From NCBI GenBank assembly GCA_928212115.1, contig CAKMRJ010005634.1, positions 264,088,118-264,152,117 of the forward strand: a stretch of DNA of 64,000 nucleotides. Reading direction: 5' to 3'. How positions within the stretch are numbered: the stretch's first letter is position 1; each line of letters opens with the position of its first letter. Positions 32,491 through 44,690 of the stretch are shown here, piece by piece. Origin of the DNA: Lactuca virosa. Its lineage: Eukaryota > Streptophyta > Magnoliopsida > Asterales > Asteraceae. A program made the position numbers and the translations under genes. The notes below the pieces were generated by a model. The model made no database searches. It saw only the letters and a list, made by a program, of their open reading frames with translations, and had not been told where the DNA came from.

Positions 32491-33380
32491 ATTCGTATGT
32501 GTTAAATCGTTTTGTGATTTTAGTAGAGTCTAGGGAAAATGTTAGGATTATTTGGACACATTCGTATGTGTTAAATCGTTTTGTGATTTTAGGAAATAAG
32601 AACTTGGGGACTGCGAGGCAATTCTTGGGACGCGTATGAGTAGCTGTGACTACCGGAAGAACAGAACTCGCACTTGGATCAGGGAAAGTCACAAGGTTAC
32701 CAAGGCGCTAGTAATTGATTCTATTTTGTTCATGTCCGTCGATACCATCGTTTCGGTAATGACTAAGAATATGATTATTATTCAGACCCTAGTGGTCATA
32801 TCAAATCAAGTTTGACTAAGATAAGTATGTTACATGGTTCAGAGAACCAAGATCGATGTAGAATCTGACTTAATCCAGAAGATTGAAGTGAAAGATAATC
32901 GAAGCGATCAATAGAAGTATCACTGTCACAGTTAAAGTAAGAAGCTTGTAGCTAGAAGTGCTATATGCTAGAATATGATTATATCACATTAGAACATAAA
33001 GGAAGGTATATTCCATTCTAGAATCTGACTCAAAAAGACCTGAGTCTAAAGCGTTGCATCATACGATGAGAGGTTATTAGAACATGACCCATCACTTTGT
33101 TACGATAATCGAAGTAAAGAACTTATCTTAATTTAAGTCTGTTAAAGAGAAGGAGTCTCCAATAAGGATTGAGTTTGTAACTCGAAGGTCACGATGGAAA
33201 GTGCAACATAGTATGAAGAGCGGGTGCAAGATTGAGCACTGTCAGTAGTCAAGAAGTCCAAGAGTTAGAAACTCATTTGAAAGTACATAAGAGTTACAGT
33301 TATTACCTAGGATGAAAATATAACATATGGAGTCATTATACAAGCCCTGTTTTGTTAATGATTTCGGGACGTAATCATCC
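32491..33380 (+). other. Element D internal region
   Basis: About 0.9 kb without recognisable gene. I did not find a clear primer site, so the exact LTR end is unknown. Confidence 0.5.
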
Positions 33381-33395
33381 TAAGGTGGAGATAAT

Positions 33396-34945
33396 TGTAA
33401 CGCCCGCAGATTCGGGTTAGTCAATTTAGAGACAATAAGCATTAAAAATGACTTTTTGATAAAAAAAACTTGTTTAGGATAAGTAAGCTTAACAAAAGTT
33501 ATAATATATGTTACAAGGATTTCATACATATAAAGAACTCTGAAATCCGACTTATAAAGAAGAAGTTATGACCCGTTGAAGTTTCACGAATAAACCGGCA
33601 CGGCTCTGCGTATCATAAAAGTTAAATTTTCGATAAAAAACTTTTTAGCCTTAGTAATATAAAAGAAAGTCGTAGTAGTCGTTAAACCGAGAGTGTGCAT
33701 ATAGAGAACATCAAAATCTGACTTCATGTAAGGAAGTTACAATTTTTATAAGATTTAGCGTAGTTGTGTACATCTCAGAAATCGAATTTTTAGATCGGTC
33801 AAATTTTAGCCAAAGGGATCTAAATGAGAATTGGATATCTCATTAATATGAGTTCAACGATAAAAAGACAGCCGAAAACGGAGCTCGTATGCGAAAGATA
33901 TGGACGAAACTTAGTCCCTACTCGTCGAGCGTGGCGAATTCAATACAGATTTGTAAATCTGAGATAGAATGAAAATTAGCCGATTGAGTCTAAATGAAAG
34001 TTGTAGAACTCGTAAACACCAACACGTGGATATAAAGAATGTCAAGAATAGAGCTCATATGTTAAAGATATGGATGAAACTTAGTCCCTACTCTTCGAGC
34101 GCGATAAATTCGATACGGATTTGTAAATCTTAGATAGAATGAAAATTAGCTGACGGGGTCTAAATGAAAGTTGTAGTACTCGTAAATACCCACGTATGGA
34201 TATAAAGAACATAGAAAACGGAGCTCGTACGCTGAGGATACAGACGAAACTTAGGGCCTACTCTATGATCAAAACCCTATAAATAGAGGATGAATTCTTC
34301 ATATTTCCTTACTCCATTCCTCTAAACTCTCTATAGAATCCTTCTTTATTTCTTGTTCGATTTCTACTAGTTTTAGGATGCGATAGACAAAATCTGAGTC
34401 GTCAAAAGCCAACGAAAATAAGGTTTTAGAGTCGGAGTTCTACCCGTGCAATTTCCCGGTTTTCATTAAAAGCTTTGTAAGTTAAGCCACACTATTCTGT
34501 TTTCAGTGTAACTTATATTTATATTCATAAGTCGTTATTATGAACCTATAAATAAGATTTATCAGTAATTCCAAGTCGTTATACTGATTGATCTACTTAC
34601 GGGGATGATGTCTAGGCTGGATTTAGTGAGGTGTTTAAAGTGGGATTTTCAAACAGTATACTTCGTATACCAAACGGACCCTACCTCCGATATGATCCTA
34701 CCTGGTTGTTCCTTACATGATAGGTCATGAAAGTAGACTTTGAGTTAATGATAAATCTAGACTAATAATTAGTCGCAATAAATATTAGATTAAAACTTAG
34801 TGATAATAATACTAGGTTATGTCGATGGAAAATACAATTGCTAGAAGCGAAGCGCTATCCGAATTACGAATTATCACTTTAACAAGTGAGTGCATAGTTA
34901 ATTTCATCTTACACATACATATGAAGTATTTAATATTAATACATG
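33396..34945 (+). repeat. Element D second LTR copy (3') and unresolved tail
   Basis: Begins TGTAACGCCCGC after the polypurine tract (33381-33394), with TATAAATA at 34278-34285. The sequence after about 34495 is AT-rich and has no counterpart in the first copy, so the LTR may end anywhere before 34945. Confidence 0.65.
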
Positions 34946-35500
34946 CTATATGTGCTTATTATCTGTGTTCCTTATATCTATTCTTATTCTTCTGACCGAC
35001 AGCTTGATCTGTAGCTCTATCTCTTTGATGAAATTGATTAGAATCTGCGGTGGTTCCAACTTTAGTCTTAGAAAGAAAACGCAAGTAAACCGAGTGTAGT
35101 CATCAACTATAACCAAAATGTATTTTTTATGATGAAGGTTGGCTACAGTTGAAGGACCAGATAGGTCTATGTGAAGGAGCTCCAGAGGTTCAACAATTAA
35201 AGAATCAATTATCAAAGGATGACTTCCTTTGGTTTGTTTACCACATTCACATGTTGGACACAAAGTATCGTCGTTGAATTTCAGAATTGGAAGTCCTCAG
35301 ACTAATTCTCCAGTTTCTAAATTGTTGATATATCTGAAATTGAGATGTGCAAGCTTTCGATGCCATAACCAACTGACCTCGGAAACTGCCTTTTACAAGA
35401 AACATAGTTGTGTTTTGTCGATGATTAGAGGAATGTCTAGTGGGTACATTGTTCCTTCGGCTTTGGAATTGATCAGACACTTCTCTCTATCATTTGTGAT
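34946..35500 (-). pseudogene. Element C pre-integrase and integrase N-half
   Basis: Two minus frames. About 35265-35390 encodes a pre-integrase zinc region (HLNFRYINNL). The 105-codon ORF 34946-35263 continues CPTCECGKQTKGSHPL, then LELLHIDLSGPSTV with the first catalytic Asp, and YILVIVDDYTRFTCVFFLRL. After about residue 92 the sequence degrades around the second Asp region and ends. The element is truncated here. Confidence 0.8.
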
Positions 35501-35519
35501 GATGTAAGAGTACTCGTTG

Positions 35520-35800
35520 TCAAACTCTACCCGATGATCTTCTTTTCACAATTGACTGACACTTATCAAGTTGTGTTTTAAACCATCTACGTAAACTACT
35601 CGTTGAATGGAGAAGCTTCTCGTAGTTAACACACAATATCCCCTTATTATGCCGTTGGCATTTTCCCAAAGGTGATGTCTCTGCCACCACTGACTGGCCT
35701 GAAGTCATGAAGGTAGTCTAACCTTCCCATCATGTGCAAGGAGCAGACACTATCAATCAACCATTCTTCTTCATGTTCCTCCTCGCACATACCGTGTTCA
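35520..35800 (-). pseudogene. Element C protease, degenerate
   Basis: The minus frame near 35700-35780 reads EEWLIDSVCSLHMMGRLD, matching Copia proteases (WxxDSGCSxHMTG), with Gly changed to Val after the catalytic Asp-Ser. Stops and shifts follow. Confidence 0.65.
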
Positions 35801-37714
35801 ATTAATTGATTAATTTGGGCACCCAAACATGTTTGGGGCCCGTAGTAACATGGGAAACATTCCTATGAAATGTATGCATGTGGGAATGATGAAGAAATTT
35901 TTCTTTCTCTATTTGTTTGTATCCATGATGTTTCACATTATTTTGGACATTTCGAGTTGGGATTTGACGTTTCCTTTTTGACAGTGGGTAGAATCCAAAA
36001 GTGAGGTTCCTTTCATTAACCCACAGACTATACTTGGTCAAAGGTCTTGAGGGTGTGGTTTGGTTCTTTTCCCTGGTCCTTGGGTTGTGCCTTATTGAAG
36101 AGTCTATTGTATTTGAAGATGACTTGATAAAGGACCTAGACATAAGTTTTGACTTCCTAATGGGTTGATGGGATTTTAAAAAACATGGAATGTGCAAAAT
36201 ACCATTCATTTTTTAATCTTTTAAGGAATATTGTGACAAGGACTCAACCTTGTTGTGAGTGGGTACAATGTTGTTTATTTCAAAAGATTTAGCCACTGTA
36301 CATGCTTTTTGACAAGATCCATCGACTGCAGTGTCATTTTGAAAAGTTTTTGCAGTGGTGGATTTGTTCAAATTCCTTTTGTTTGAAAATTTGGCCTGAG
36401 TTTTGAAAGATTTAATTTTTGACTCAGCTTCCCGCCTTTCAAGTCGGGATCTGACTTCATTTTTCAGAGCTAATTTTGCCTCAAGTTTTGGTGTGACAAC
36501 ATCAGAAACATTTACTTGGGGTTTTTTGAAGTTCTTTGATCTAGACATTGACCTAGGGGTTGAATCATTGGAACTATAGAGTTCATGATTTTGGGAGCAC
36601 CATTCAAACTCAAAGTTATTAATGGTATGTTCATGTATGAAAGGCTGAAGAGTCGATGTGGACTTGACTTGGGTCTGTGGGATGTCATTTGTTGGTAATG
36701 AGGATTGAAGTACCATAGAGTAGGTTAATGGCAAATCTTTGTTGTGACTTGTATTAGAGGATAAAGATGGTTCATCTAAGACTATTTCTTTACTAACAGC
36801 AGAGGTTGAGAACGATTCAGGTCCTTCCATAACAATTTCCTCGTCCACTACAGAACTGGACTAGGAATTAGGACTAATCGTACCGATGACATGAAAGAAA
36901 CTTTCTGCGTTTCCCGAGGATTCTGGATGAATCTCCTCGCTCACACAGTTGTTGCTGAGGTCATGGATTCTACGGAAGTGACATCGAATATCTTTAGGAA
37001 AAGTCTTGTCATTGATTGGGTAATGAAAGGTCCGGTATGGTGGGACATAAGGACGTTCGACATCGAACCGAGGAGGAGAGTTCTCATCGGTAGAGTACCG
37101 CTTGTACCATCCCTAATTATATGTGTTATCAACAGTCCCATTATTAACGAATTTTTCAATGGCCTCACTTTCCTCGCAGGCTAAATCCCGTTGATTGAAA
37201 GAAATTTCTAACTGATTCTCACTAAGTAACCTAGCATCCTTTTCTAACAACAGATCTTTTTCTAACATTGTGACCTTAAGCTTTTTGTCTTCTAGTCTTC
37301 CTCTCAAGTGATACAACTCTTGGGTCGCTATGTTCTTTTCATATAAGGCTTTGTTGTAGTCTGTAAGGATGGAAAAGCATGTTTCATTAAGTCTTTCTAA
37401 TTGAGATTCACAATCATGCATGTTATAATTATTAGATTGAATCTTAAGTTTACCTGTTCAAAGATGTTGAGGGTCCTTTCCCTTTCCATGTAGCAGTAGT
37501 TCTTCTTTAGTTTTGTTGATCCATCTTCTTCGTTTGCTGCCAACATGCATATCTTTCCTCTCTTCCTTTTGTTGTCAGGCTCCTCATCTTCATCACCCGA
37601 AGACCAAACCTGATGATCCTTACGAACTTGAGCTATACATGCTTTCGCTTTTTCGTTCTCCTTATCTTCCATCTCCTGAGCCATTCTAAGATAGAATGCT
37701 TTATCTTTCACCAC
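35801..37714 (-). pseudogene. Element C Gag extension, coiled coil
   Basis: Open pieces at 37397-37714, 37113-37421, 36213-36848 and 35802-36209 lie in order on the minus strand. The first follows a decayed knuckle (KCNKENQFAKDC) and is rich in E, K and R. The second is a strong predicted coiled coil (heptad-like L/E/K stretch including RLEDKKLKVTMLEKDLLLEK). The third is Ser/Thr-rich and basic at its end, with no known domain that I recognise. Frame changes separate them. Confidence 0.65.
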
Positions 37715-38268
37715 ATTTTCTTTACAGTCTTTTGCAAATTGATTTTCCTTGTTACATTTGTGATAGACAAGAACTCCATCTTTGTTGTCTTTGGTAGTAG
37801 TACCGAAGTTTGGTGATTTGTTAGTCTATGGAATTCACTTGTGATTAGAAGTCATATGAGAAGCATTTTGAGGCTGAGGTTGGTGATGAGGGTTTTTTGG
37901 GATATCGTTGATGATTGTTCTGCGGGTTGAAGTTTCGGTTGAAAGGTGTTTTAGTGAACTATTGATTTTTGCGAAAAGTGGGTGGTGGGAGTCGATTGAA
38001 CTGTTAACTGATGACGGCTATGGCCTTTTGGAACTCTTCATCATTATCTAGTTCTACATCTGCTTCATATGATTGCAGAGAGTTGTCATATGGATGTTGA
38101 TATGATGACTCTCTGGGATAGGGATACTGTGGTGCTTTGATGGCATACTGTGGAGCTTGAGCCATTAAAGCAAGTGATCCACCCATATATGCACATTCTT
38201 TTAACACCGTGGATTCTTGAGCCTGAAGTTCAGCGTAGAGTTTGAATTGTGAAAGAGTTTGGATCTTC
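37715..38268 (-). pseudogene. gag: Element C gag, part downstream of the F insertion
   Basis: The minus frame includes a 67-codon ORF (38004-38207) rich in Q, P and Y after KECAYMGGSLALMAQ. The segment before it (RKIQTLSQFKLYAELQAQE-like) continues the gag that resumes at 46031 on the far side of element F. Confidence 0.6.
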
Positions 38269-38273
38269 CTATC

Positions 38274-39005
38274 TGAAGGGTTTTGAGCATTCTAACACTC
38301 CTATGGTGTACATGCAACCCTAGAAACCTTGGATCTATGTTTTACTATGATTCATGCAAATTTGATTTCCAAGGTTCTTAACCTATCTAGCATAGCATGG
38401 GGAACTTTTAAACATAAATGCTAGAAGAAGAAGATACCTTTTGTTGTTTGGATTCCTTGAGAACCTTGTGAGCCTAGCACCTCAAGTGTGATGCCTCAAT
38501 TGTCTCACACAACACCATAATACTTGGAATAACCTTGAGAAAAGTTCACTAACAATCAAAATTCGGCTAGCCCTCTTACACTTGCTTGTAGTAGTGCCGA
38601 TTTTTCTAGACAAGGGGTCTTTATATAGTTGTGACATAAGTAAGGTTACACCATGTAAACCCTCCATGGACTATCCATGGAGCACCTTATGGGTTTCAGC
38701 CCAATCCATACAAACCATGGATCATTAGCCCACTATACAAGAATGAATGATTTACACAATCAACCCCATTATTTAATTAGTCTCTTTTTGATCACTTAAT
38801 TAATTCCAAATTAATTCTTTGATCAATACTAATTAAATAATATTATTAATATATTAGAACTTATAATATATTAATAAACCTTAAGTGTCCTTTCTCTCAT
38901 TTTGGTCTATCCAAGTATTGCAATGCCATGCAACCCAAATGGACCATGCCAACCGGGTCATGTACATACCAGAAATAGTTATGGAGTTAGACACCTTATC
39001 CAACA
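38274..39005 (-). repeat. F 3' LTR
   Basis: 732 bp, plus-strand edges TGAAGGGTTTTGAGC and CTTATCCAACA. Compared with the other copy it has an extra stretch of about 115 bases (38300-38415) and lacks about 45 bases (present at 45640-45690). Confidence 0.95.
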
Positions 39006-39016
39006 GTCTCCCACTT
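39006..39016 (-). other. F polypurine tract
   Basis: Minus strand AAGTGGGAGAC directly before TGTTGG of the LTR. Confidence 0.9.
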
Positions 39017-39893
39017 GGATAAGTCTAATAACTATAACTGCAAGTATGACTTCAGGAACCGATCAGCAATTGTAGCTCTTTCAAGGTCTCGTGGAACTGA
39101 GATGATGATGATACGCCATTTAAGATAAGTGATCATATAATCCTCTGTTCTAGATATCAGCCGGACAAATACATGGAACAATGTCTTACTTATTGTCCAA
39201 CAGTTTGTTTCTCGATTTCCGATTTATTTGACATAGAACTTAATCGAACACATCAATTTAGTTCTGACCGGGCTCGGTACATAGGTCACAACAAAATCAT
39301 CGAGGGCCCCAGATATCGCTTCTAATCCAAGAAGGTACAAATAAACTTTGACTCATATGCTTGTTCTACTACTTGTTGAATTGTACACAAAGGCAAGTTT
39401 TATAACATCGAGTTACCAGTGCGTTTTCGTACAATCAACGTATAACCAACTCATAGGCAACAACAAATATATCTAGGTTTGAAGACTTATATGATATTAC
39501 CGTCTCACGATCACTCGAGATAAATTTCATGAAGTGATACAAGTGAGCATGGGTTGAATCCAATACTCAGAACTTATGAGCACTCATGAGTGTTGTAGCA
39601 ACACTTTGCTATGTCCAACATCTTAGACATCTACAACCAACTTCACGACAGTCTTGATTCATATCTACTTCCAACATATGACCGACTGTGGAGAATTTGA
39701 ATAATATGATATACCATAACATAATTATTTTGGAAGTCAAAACATGCAAAATGAAATGATAGTAAACGGTTTGACAAAGATAGCAACACTTTACTCATAA
39801 ATAAAGAACAACTTTTGTTCATCATCAAATGTCAATTACACTTTACACATTTCAAAACTATCTAATTACTAAAACTAATATCATCCTTCAGCC
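39017..39893 (-). other. F 3' untranslated region
   Basis: About 0.9 kb between the end of RNase H and the polypurine tract. It contains no supported gene. Confidence 0.6.
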
Positions 39894-40109
39894 CTATGCG
39901 CCTCGCTGCTGGAGATGCTTAACCCTACCCAGTCCCTTCGTGAGGGGATCTGCTGGGTCCTCATATGATGATACCCTCTTTGCGACGAGGAGTCCTTCTA
40001 TTCGATGTCTGATGAAATGGTATTTTCTGTCGATGTGTCTGGATCTCCCGTGATCCCTTGGTTCCTTGGCTAAGGCAACTGCACTTTCACTATCACAGAA
40101 AATCTCCAT
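39894..40109 (-). pseudogene. F RNase H C-terminal part
   Basis: 71 codons. FCDSESAVALAKEPRDHGRS, then RHIDRKYHFIRHRIE near residues 25-39, and ADPLTKGLG near residue 53 are standard Copia RNase H motifs. It is separated from the upstream ORF by a frameshift within 40100-40180. Confidence 0.85.
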
Positions 40110-40809
40110 AGGCTCCTTTATAGCTGGTACAACCCCAAGGTCTCCACTGAATTTCTTTAGCCATATAGCCTCCTTTGCTGCCTCGCTTGGAACTTTTCCA
40201 AGAAATTGCTCCTCCGTTTAAGGTAAATACCCAGCCTGACTGAGAGTGGAAATTATCCCTATCAGTCTGAAAGCTAGCATCACTATACCCTACTACTCTC
40301 AAGTCATCACTCCCACCGAGGGTAAGGACCCAGTCCTTAGTCCTCCGCAGGTACTTGAGAATATTCATTACCGCAGTCCAGTGATCCTTGCCAGGGTTCT
40401 CCTGATATCTGCTGACCATGCTCAATGCAAAGGCCACATCAGGACGAGTACAAGTCATAGCATACATGATCGCGCCTACAGCGGAAGCATACGGTACTCG
40501 GCTCATCTCAGCTATCTCAGCCTCTGTACTCGGGCTCTGAGTCTTACTCAATATGGCGTTACTTTGGATCGGTAACTCTCCTTTCTTGGAATTCAGCATG
40601 CTGAACCTATTCAGCACCTTATCCAAGTAGGTACTCTGACTAAGTCCAATTATTCTTTTACTCATGTCTCTCAAAATCCTTATCCCTAGGATATAGGCAG
40701 CTTCACCAAGGCCCTTCATAGCAAAACACTTCCCAAACCAGGACTTCACTTCCTGCAGAGTTGGGATGTAATTTCCTATGAGTAGTATGTCATCCACATA
40801 CAATACCAA
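40093..40809 (-). CDS. F reverse transcriptase C-half and RNase H start
   Basis: Open for 238 codons. The catalytic VLYVDDILLIGN is at the very start. Then come LGIRILRDMSKRIIGLSQS (about residue 41) and the RNase H region CTRPDVAFALSMVSRYQ followed by VVGYSDASFQTDRDN (about 165), with its first Asp. The upstream stop at 40840-40842 is in the same frame, so the ATG is internal to pol. The last 25 codons are out of frame because of a shift near 40170. Confidence 0.9.
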   Translation of the reverse strand: MVLYVDDILLIGNYIPTLQEVKSWFGKCFAMKGLGEAAYILGIRILRDMSKRIIGLSQSTYLDKVLNRFSMLNSKKGELPIQSNAILSKTQSPSTEAEIAEMSRVPYASAVGAIMYAMTCTRPDVAFALSMVSRYQENPGKDHWTAVMNILKYLRRTKDWVLTLGGSDDLRVVGYSDASFQTDRDNFHSQSGWVFTLNGGAISWKSSKRGSKGGYMAKEIQWRPWGCTSYKGAYGDFL

Positions 40810-40839
40810 AAAGCTAACTATACTCCCACTAACCTTGAC

Positions 40840-41841
40840 CTATACACAGGACTCATCTTCGCTCCTCGAAATGCCAAACTCTTTGACTTTCTCATCGAAA
40901 CAAAGATTCCATCTGCGAGGTTCTTGTTTCAATCCATAGATGGATTTCTCAAGCTTACACACTCTATTAGGGTACTCTATGCTGACAAAACCCTCTGGCT
41001 GACTCATGTAAACATCCTCAGCCAACTTTCCATTAAGGAAAGCGGTTTTGACATGCATTTGCCATATTTCATAGTCATGAAATGTAGCAATTGCTAACAT
41101 AACCCTAATAGACTTAATCTTTGCTACTAGTGAAAAGGTCTCATCATAATCAACTCTCGGAGTTTGAGAAAAGCCCTTTGCAACTAGTCGCGCCTTATAA
41201 GTGTGTACATTACCATCCATGTCGGTCTTCTTCTTGACGATCCATTTGCACCCGACTGTCTTACGACCTGGTACATTGTCAACCAAGTTCCAAACTTGAT
41301 TGTCATACATGGATTGTATCTCGCTGTCCATAGCCTCTTTCCATTTAACAGCCTCAGGGCCTGCCATGGCTTCCGTGTAGCTGTTAGGTTCATCCAGACT
41401 TACCAGTGTGCTATCATTGATAAGTGTATCACCTTCCACAGTAATATGGAAACCATAGTAATGCTCAGGTGCATTCCTAACTCTTGTGGAACGCCTCAGA
41501 GGTACAGATTCTTCTCTCGGATCAACATGAGTTTCCTCCTCAGGTTGATTGCTAGGGTTTGAGGTTCCTTTACCACTTGACTCTTGAATTTCTTCAAGTT
41601 CAATTTGCCTCCCACTGTTTTCTTGGCTTATGAACTCTCTCTCTCGAAAGACTCCTCTCCTTGCTACAAAGAGCACATTATCACTGGGTCTGTAGAAGAG
41701 GTAACCAAAGGATCTCTGTGGGTAGCCGATGAAAATACACCTCTCACTTCGAGATTCGAGCTTATCATGTGTCTCGCGCCTCATGAAAGCCTCGCAACCC
41801 CAAATCTTAATGGGTCCAGATTGGGAACTTTTCCAGTCCAC
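40840..41841 (-). CDS. F integrase end and RT N-half
   Basis: Open for 333 codons. The integrase C-terminal region (IKIWGCEAFMRRETHDKLE), the linker FVARRGVFREREFISQE (about residue 58) and the RT start KWKEAMDSEIQSMYDNQVW (about 169) are recognisable. After them come GCKWIVKKK and YKARLVAKGFSQ, then MHVKTAFLNGKL with the first RT Asp changed to Lys-Thr context (normally MDVKTAFLNG). It ends with a nonsense codon at 40840, after which RT continues in frame. The start is a frame change near 41815, not a native start. Confidence 0.9.
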   Translation of the reverse strand: MDWKSSQSGPIKIWGCEAFMRRETHDKLESRSERCIFIGYPQRSFGYLFYRPSDNVLFVARRGVFREREFISQENSGRQIELEEIQESSGKGTSNPSNQPEEETHVDPREESVPLRRSTRVRNAPEHYYGFHITVEGDTLINDSTLVSLDEPNSYTEAMAGPEAVKWKEAMDSEIQSMYDNQVWNLVDNVPGRKTVGCKWIVKKKTDMDGNVHTYKARLVAKGFSQTPRVDYDETFSLVAKIKSIRVMLAIATFHDYEIWQMHVKTAFLNGKLAEDVYMSQPEGFVSIEYPNRVCKLEKSIYGLKQEPRRWNLCFDEKVKEFGISRSEDESCV

Positions 41842-42665
41842 ATCTCGTGAGGTGCTTTGGCAACCTTCTTTGTATGGACTAGATTAAGGATATGGGTGGC
41901 AGTCTCTAAGGAATACCCCCAGAATGAGATTGGTAGCGAAGCTCGACTCATCATGGAACGAACCATATCCAACAAGGTTCGATTGTGCCTCTCAGCCACA
42001 CCATTCAACTGCGGTGTCCTGGGAGGTGTCAATTGTGAGACAATCCCACATTCCTTAAGATAGTCAAGGAACTCTGTACTAAGATACTCACCACCTCAAT
42101 CGGATCGAAGCATCTTAATGTTCCTGCCCAACTGATTCTCCACTTCCTGTTTAAACTCCTTGAACTTTTCAAAGGTTTCTGACTTATGTTTTATTAAGTA
42201 GACATATCCATATCTACTATAATCATGAGTAAAAGTGACATAGAAGCGGTTTGCATCTCTTGTGGCGGTTCTGAAGGGTCCACACACATCAGTATGTACA
42301 AGATCCAACAAACCTTCACCCCTAGCACAAGTACCAGTGAAGGGTGACTTTGTCATTTTACCAAGTAAACAAGATTCACAACTATCATCTAATTTTAGGT
42401 CAAATGACTCCAAGACTCCATCCTTTTGGAGTTGGCCTATGCGTTTCTTGCTTACATGTCCAAGACGACAATGCCATAATGATGCTTTATCCAAGCTAGA
42501 GTAAGAATCGATACACAACACATTATTTCCTAGGTTATCTACAACTGAAACAGTTTCATACACACCATCACAAGGTAATGCTTTAAAATAAAGAACATTA
42601 TTAAAGAAAGCATTAATACCACCGCATTCATTATCAAACGAAAAGGTAAACCCTTTTTTGTACAA
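41781..42665 (-). pseudogene. F pre-integrase and integrase core
   Basis: Two pieces in one frame separated by TGA at 42096-42098. Upstream part (42096-42665): LWHCRLGHVSKKRIG and CESCLLGKM zinc motif, LLDLVHTDVCGP (first Asp), YSRYGYVYLIKHKSETFEKF and ending MLRSD (second Asp). Downstream part (41781-42032): PQLNGVAERHNRTLLDMVRS with the catalytic Glu, then SFWGYSLETATHILN. Near 41815 a shift moves the reading into the next ORF. All three catalytic residues survive. Confidence 0.9.
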
Positions 42666-42978
42666 ACGAGTAAAAACATTTATTCAAATCTAATGTTCAC
42701 CCACTACTTAGCAACAAAGAATAAACTCCAATCTTGGTGACAGGTTTAAATTTCCTATTCCCCATGATCAAGTTTATCTTCCTATGCTCCACATTCTCAC
42801 TTCTTCTTAGTCCCTACAAATCAGAACATATGTGAATACCACAACCTGTATCAACGACCCAAGAATTAGAATAGGGTGAGTTATTAGACAATATATTGTA
42901 TATACCTGCATGGTTGGGTTTCACTTTCCCATCCTTAACCTTTTGCAAGTACTTTGGGCAGTTTCGCTTCCAGTGCGA
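42666..42978 (-). pseudogene. F protease, degenerate
   Basis: The minus frame near 42840-42870 reads SNSWVVDTGCGIHICSDL, the Copia retropepsin active site with catalytic Asp-Thr-Gly, followed by a stop. The rest is broken. Confidence 0.75.
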
Positions 42979-43806
42979 CTATTCATGGAAATAGAAGCAT
43001 TTAGCCTCTTTAGGGTTAGCAGAAGGAGTGACGAAACCTTTCTTGGTTCCACTTGAAGAGGAGCGATCAAGGGACTTTCCCTTGGTACCCTTCGAAGGGC
43101 TCTTCCTCTTCTTTCCTTTACCTTGCCCGATTGCCAAGACAGGGATCGCGGTAGGAGTAGGAGTAGTAACAACCAACCTACCTTTAAGACCACTTTCTGC
43201 GGTCTTCAAAAGTCCTTGAAGTTTGCTGAGTGTAACTTCCTCCTTGTTCATGTGGTATGTCATGCGGAATTGATCATAACACGAAGGTAAGGAGTGCAAA
43301 ATGATATCAATTGCCAACTCCTCTGGGAAGTTCACATTCAGTTTCAGTAAACGGTCCACATACCTTTGCATTTTCTGCATGTGGCCCGTGATGGGTTCAC
43401 CATCCTTCATCTTGGTTGTTATCATGGAGAAGATGATTTCATACCGCTCTTGACGAGCACTCTGATGGTAGCGGTCCATCAAATCCTGGTGCATCTCAAA
43501 AGGATAGTAGTCCTTATAGGACTTTTGGAGCTCGGCTGTCATTGTGGCCAACATGATACATTCCACTTTGGTAGTATCTCTCTCATGTGCCTGGTATTCA
43601 GTGATCTCCTCAGGAGTTGCAGTCGACTCAAGTTCCTTAAGCTCCTTATCGATCACATATTCCTTATCCTCATACCGAGTGACCATCCTGATGTTCCTGA
43701 TCTAATCCATAAAGTTGGATCCATCGAAGATGACTCTCCTACAAAGGTTCATGAGAGAGAAGGAGTCGGTAGGGTTTGAGCCAGAAGCAGAATTGTTGGA
43801 AGACAT
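42979..43806 (-). pseudogene. gag: F Copia gag, two stop codons
   Basis: A likely start is the ATG at 43806 (MSSNNSASGSNPTD). An in-frame TAG lies at 43702-43704, and the rest is open to 42979. Recognisable Copia Gag features are a helical core with ELQKSYKDYYPFEMHQDLMD, then FPEELAIDIILHSLPSCYDQ and KLQGLLKTAESG. A basic Lys/Ser-rich tail ends at a knuckle interrupted by TAG (CFYFHE then the stop, then SHWKRNC), where Cys has also become Phe. Confidence 0.9.
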
Positions 43807-44620
43807 CTGAAAAGAAAAAAGACAAGTTTAGTTTAGATACCAAGATAGTCCTTAATAAGACACCCAAATGTAATATTAAGGCTAGGACCCAACACAATAT
43901 TTTATAACTTAGAAGAGGGATGCCGTAATCCAAGCTATAAAATATTTGAAGGTAGGTGAATGACGATTCACCAATTTCCACCATGAAAACGAAATAAATT
44001 ATTAGGTTTTTAATTGGTTTTGAAACTCCTAGATTCTTTGAGATTCATTGAACTTTTCAATGGTATGTTTCAATCTTGAGTGTGCCCTTCAGGTTTTGTG
44101 ACTGGGATGCCGAGGATCAAAAAACAAGGTGTGAAGTAACCATGCAAATTACTTGGTACTCTTAATGTTTATCACTCAATCGATGTGCCGGTTAACCACA
44201 CACGCTCCACCGACCTATGATAAACCTTAAGCCACCCTTTGTCTACCTTGTTAAGTCCAGGTTAGTGTGTCAGTTAACCACACACGCTCCACTAACGACT
44301 TAATCAAGGTGCAAAGTGTAATTTCATGGCTTAGCACCTTATTCACATTTTCCTAAAGTAACTAAGATTGAGAATTTATAAAAACATTTAGTTACTTTAC
44401 TTTCATCATACTTTTAATGAGGATTTAAAGTCATTGTCCTACCCGTTCAGCTAACGACCCTCCACCAGTCAAGGAAGCGGTGGGTGAGAGTGGACACCCA
44501 TTAATCTGCCATTTTATAGGCAACAACCATATACCCCCCTTACAGACCGGCTACGTAAATGAGGCCTACTAACGGTAAAACGACTTGATCTTATACGTAT
44601 ATATATATATATATATATAG

Positions 44621-44690
<70 letters not shown>

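Larger units (their letters stand above)
31399..34945 (+). mobile_element. Element D: Ty3-like element without coding genes
   Basis: Two homologous LTR copies start TGTAACGCCCGCAGATTCG at 31399 and 33396, about 2.0 kb apart. Before the second lies a Ty3-type end: ATTTCGGGACGTAATCATCC, then AAGGTGGAGATAAT. E1 has the same arrangement (ATTTCGGGACGAAATTCC, then its tract). No gag or pol ORF exists in between. It is either a non-autonomous element or a strongly deleted one. The right limit is uncertain; 34945 is where Copia sequence of element C begins. Confidence 0.65.

Noticed and set aside
36213..36848. 211-codon ORF as an independent gene
   Set aside because: It lies in order between knuckle and protease of element C and is best explained as its Gag extension.
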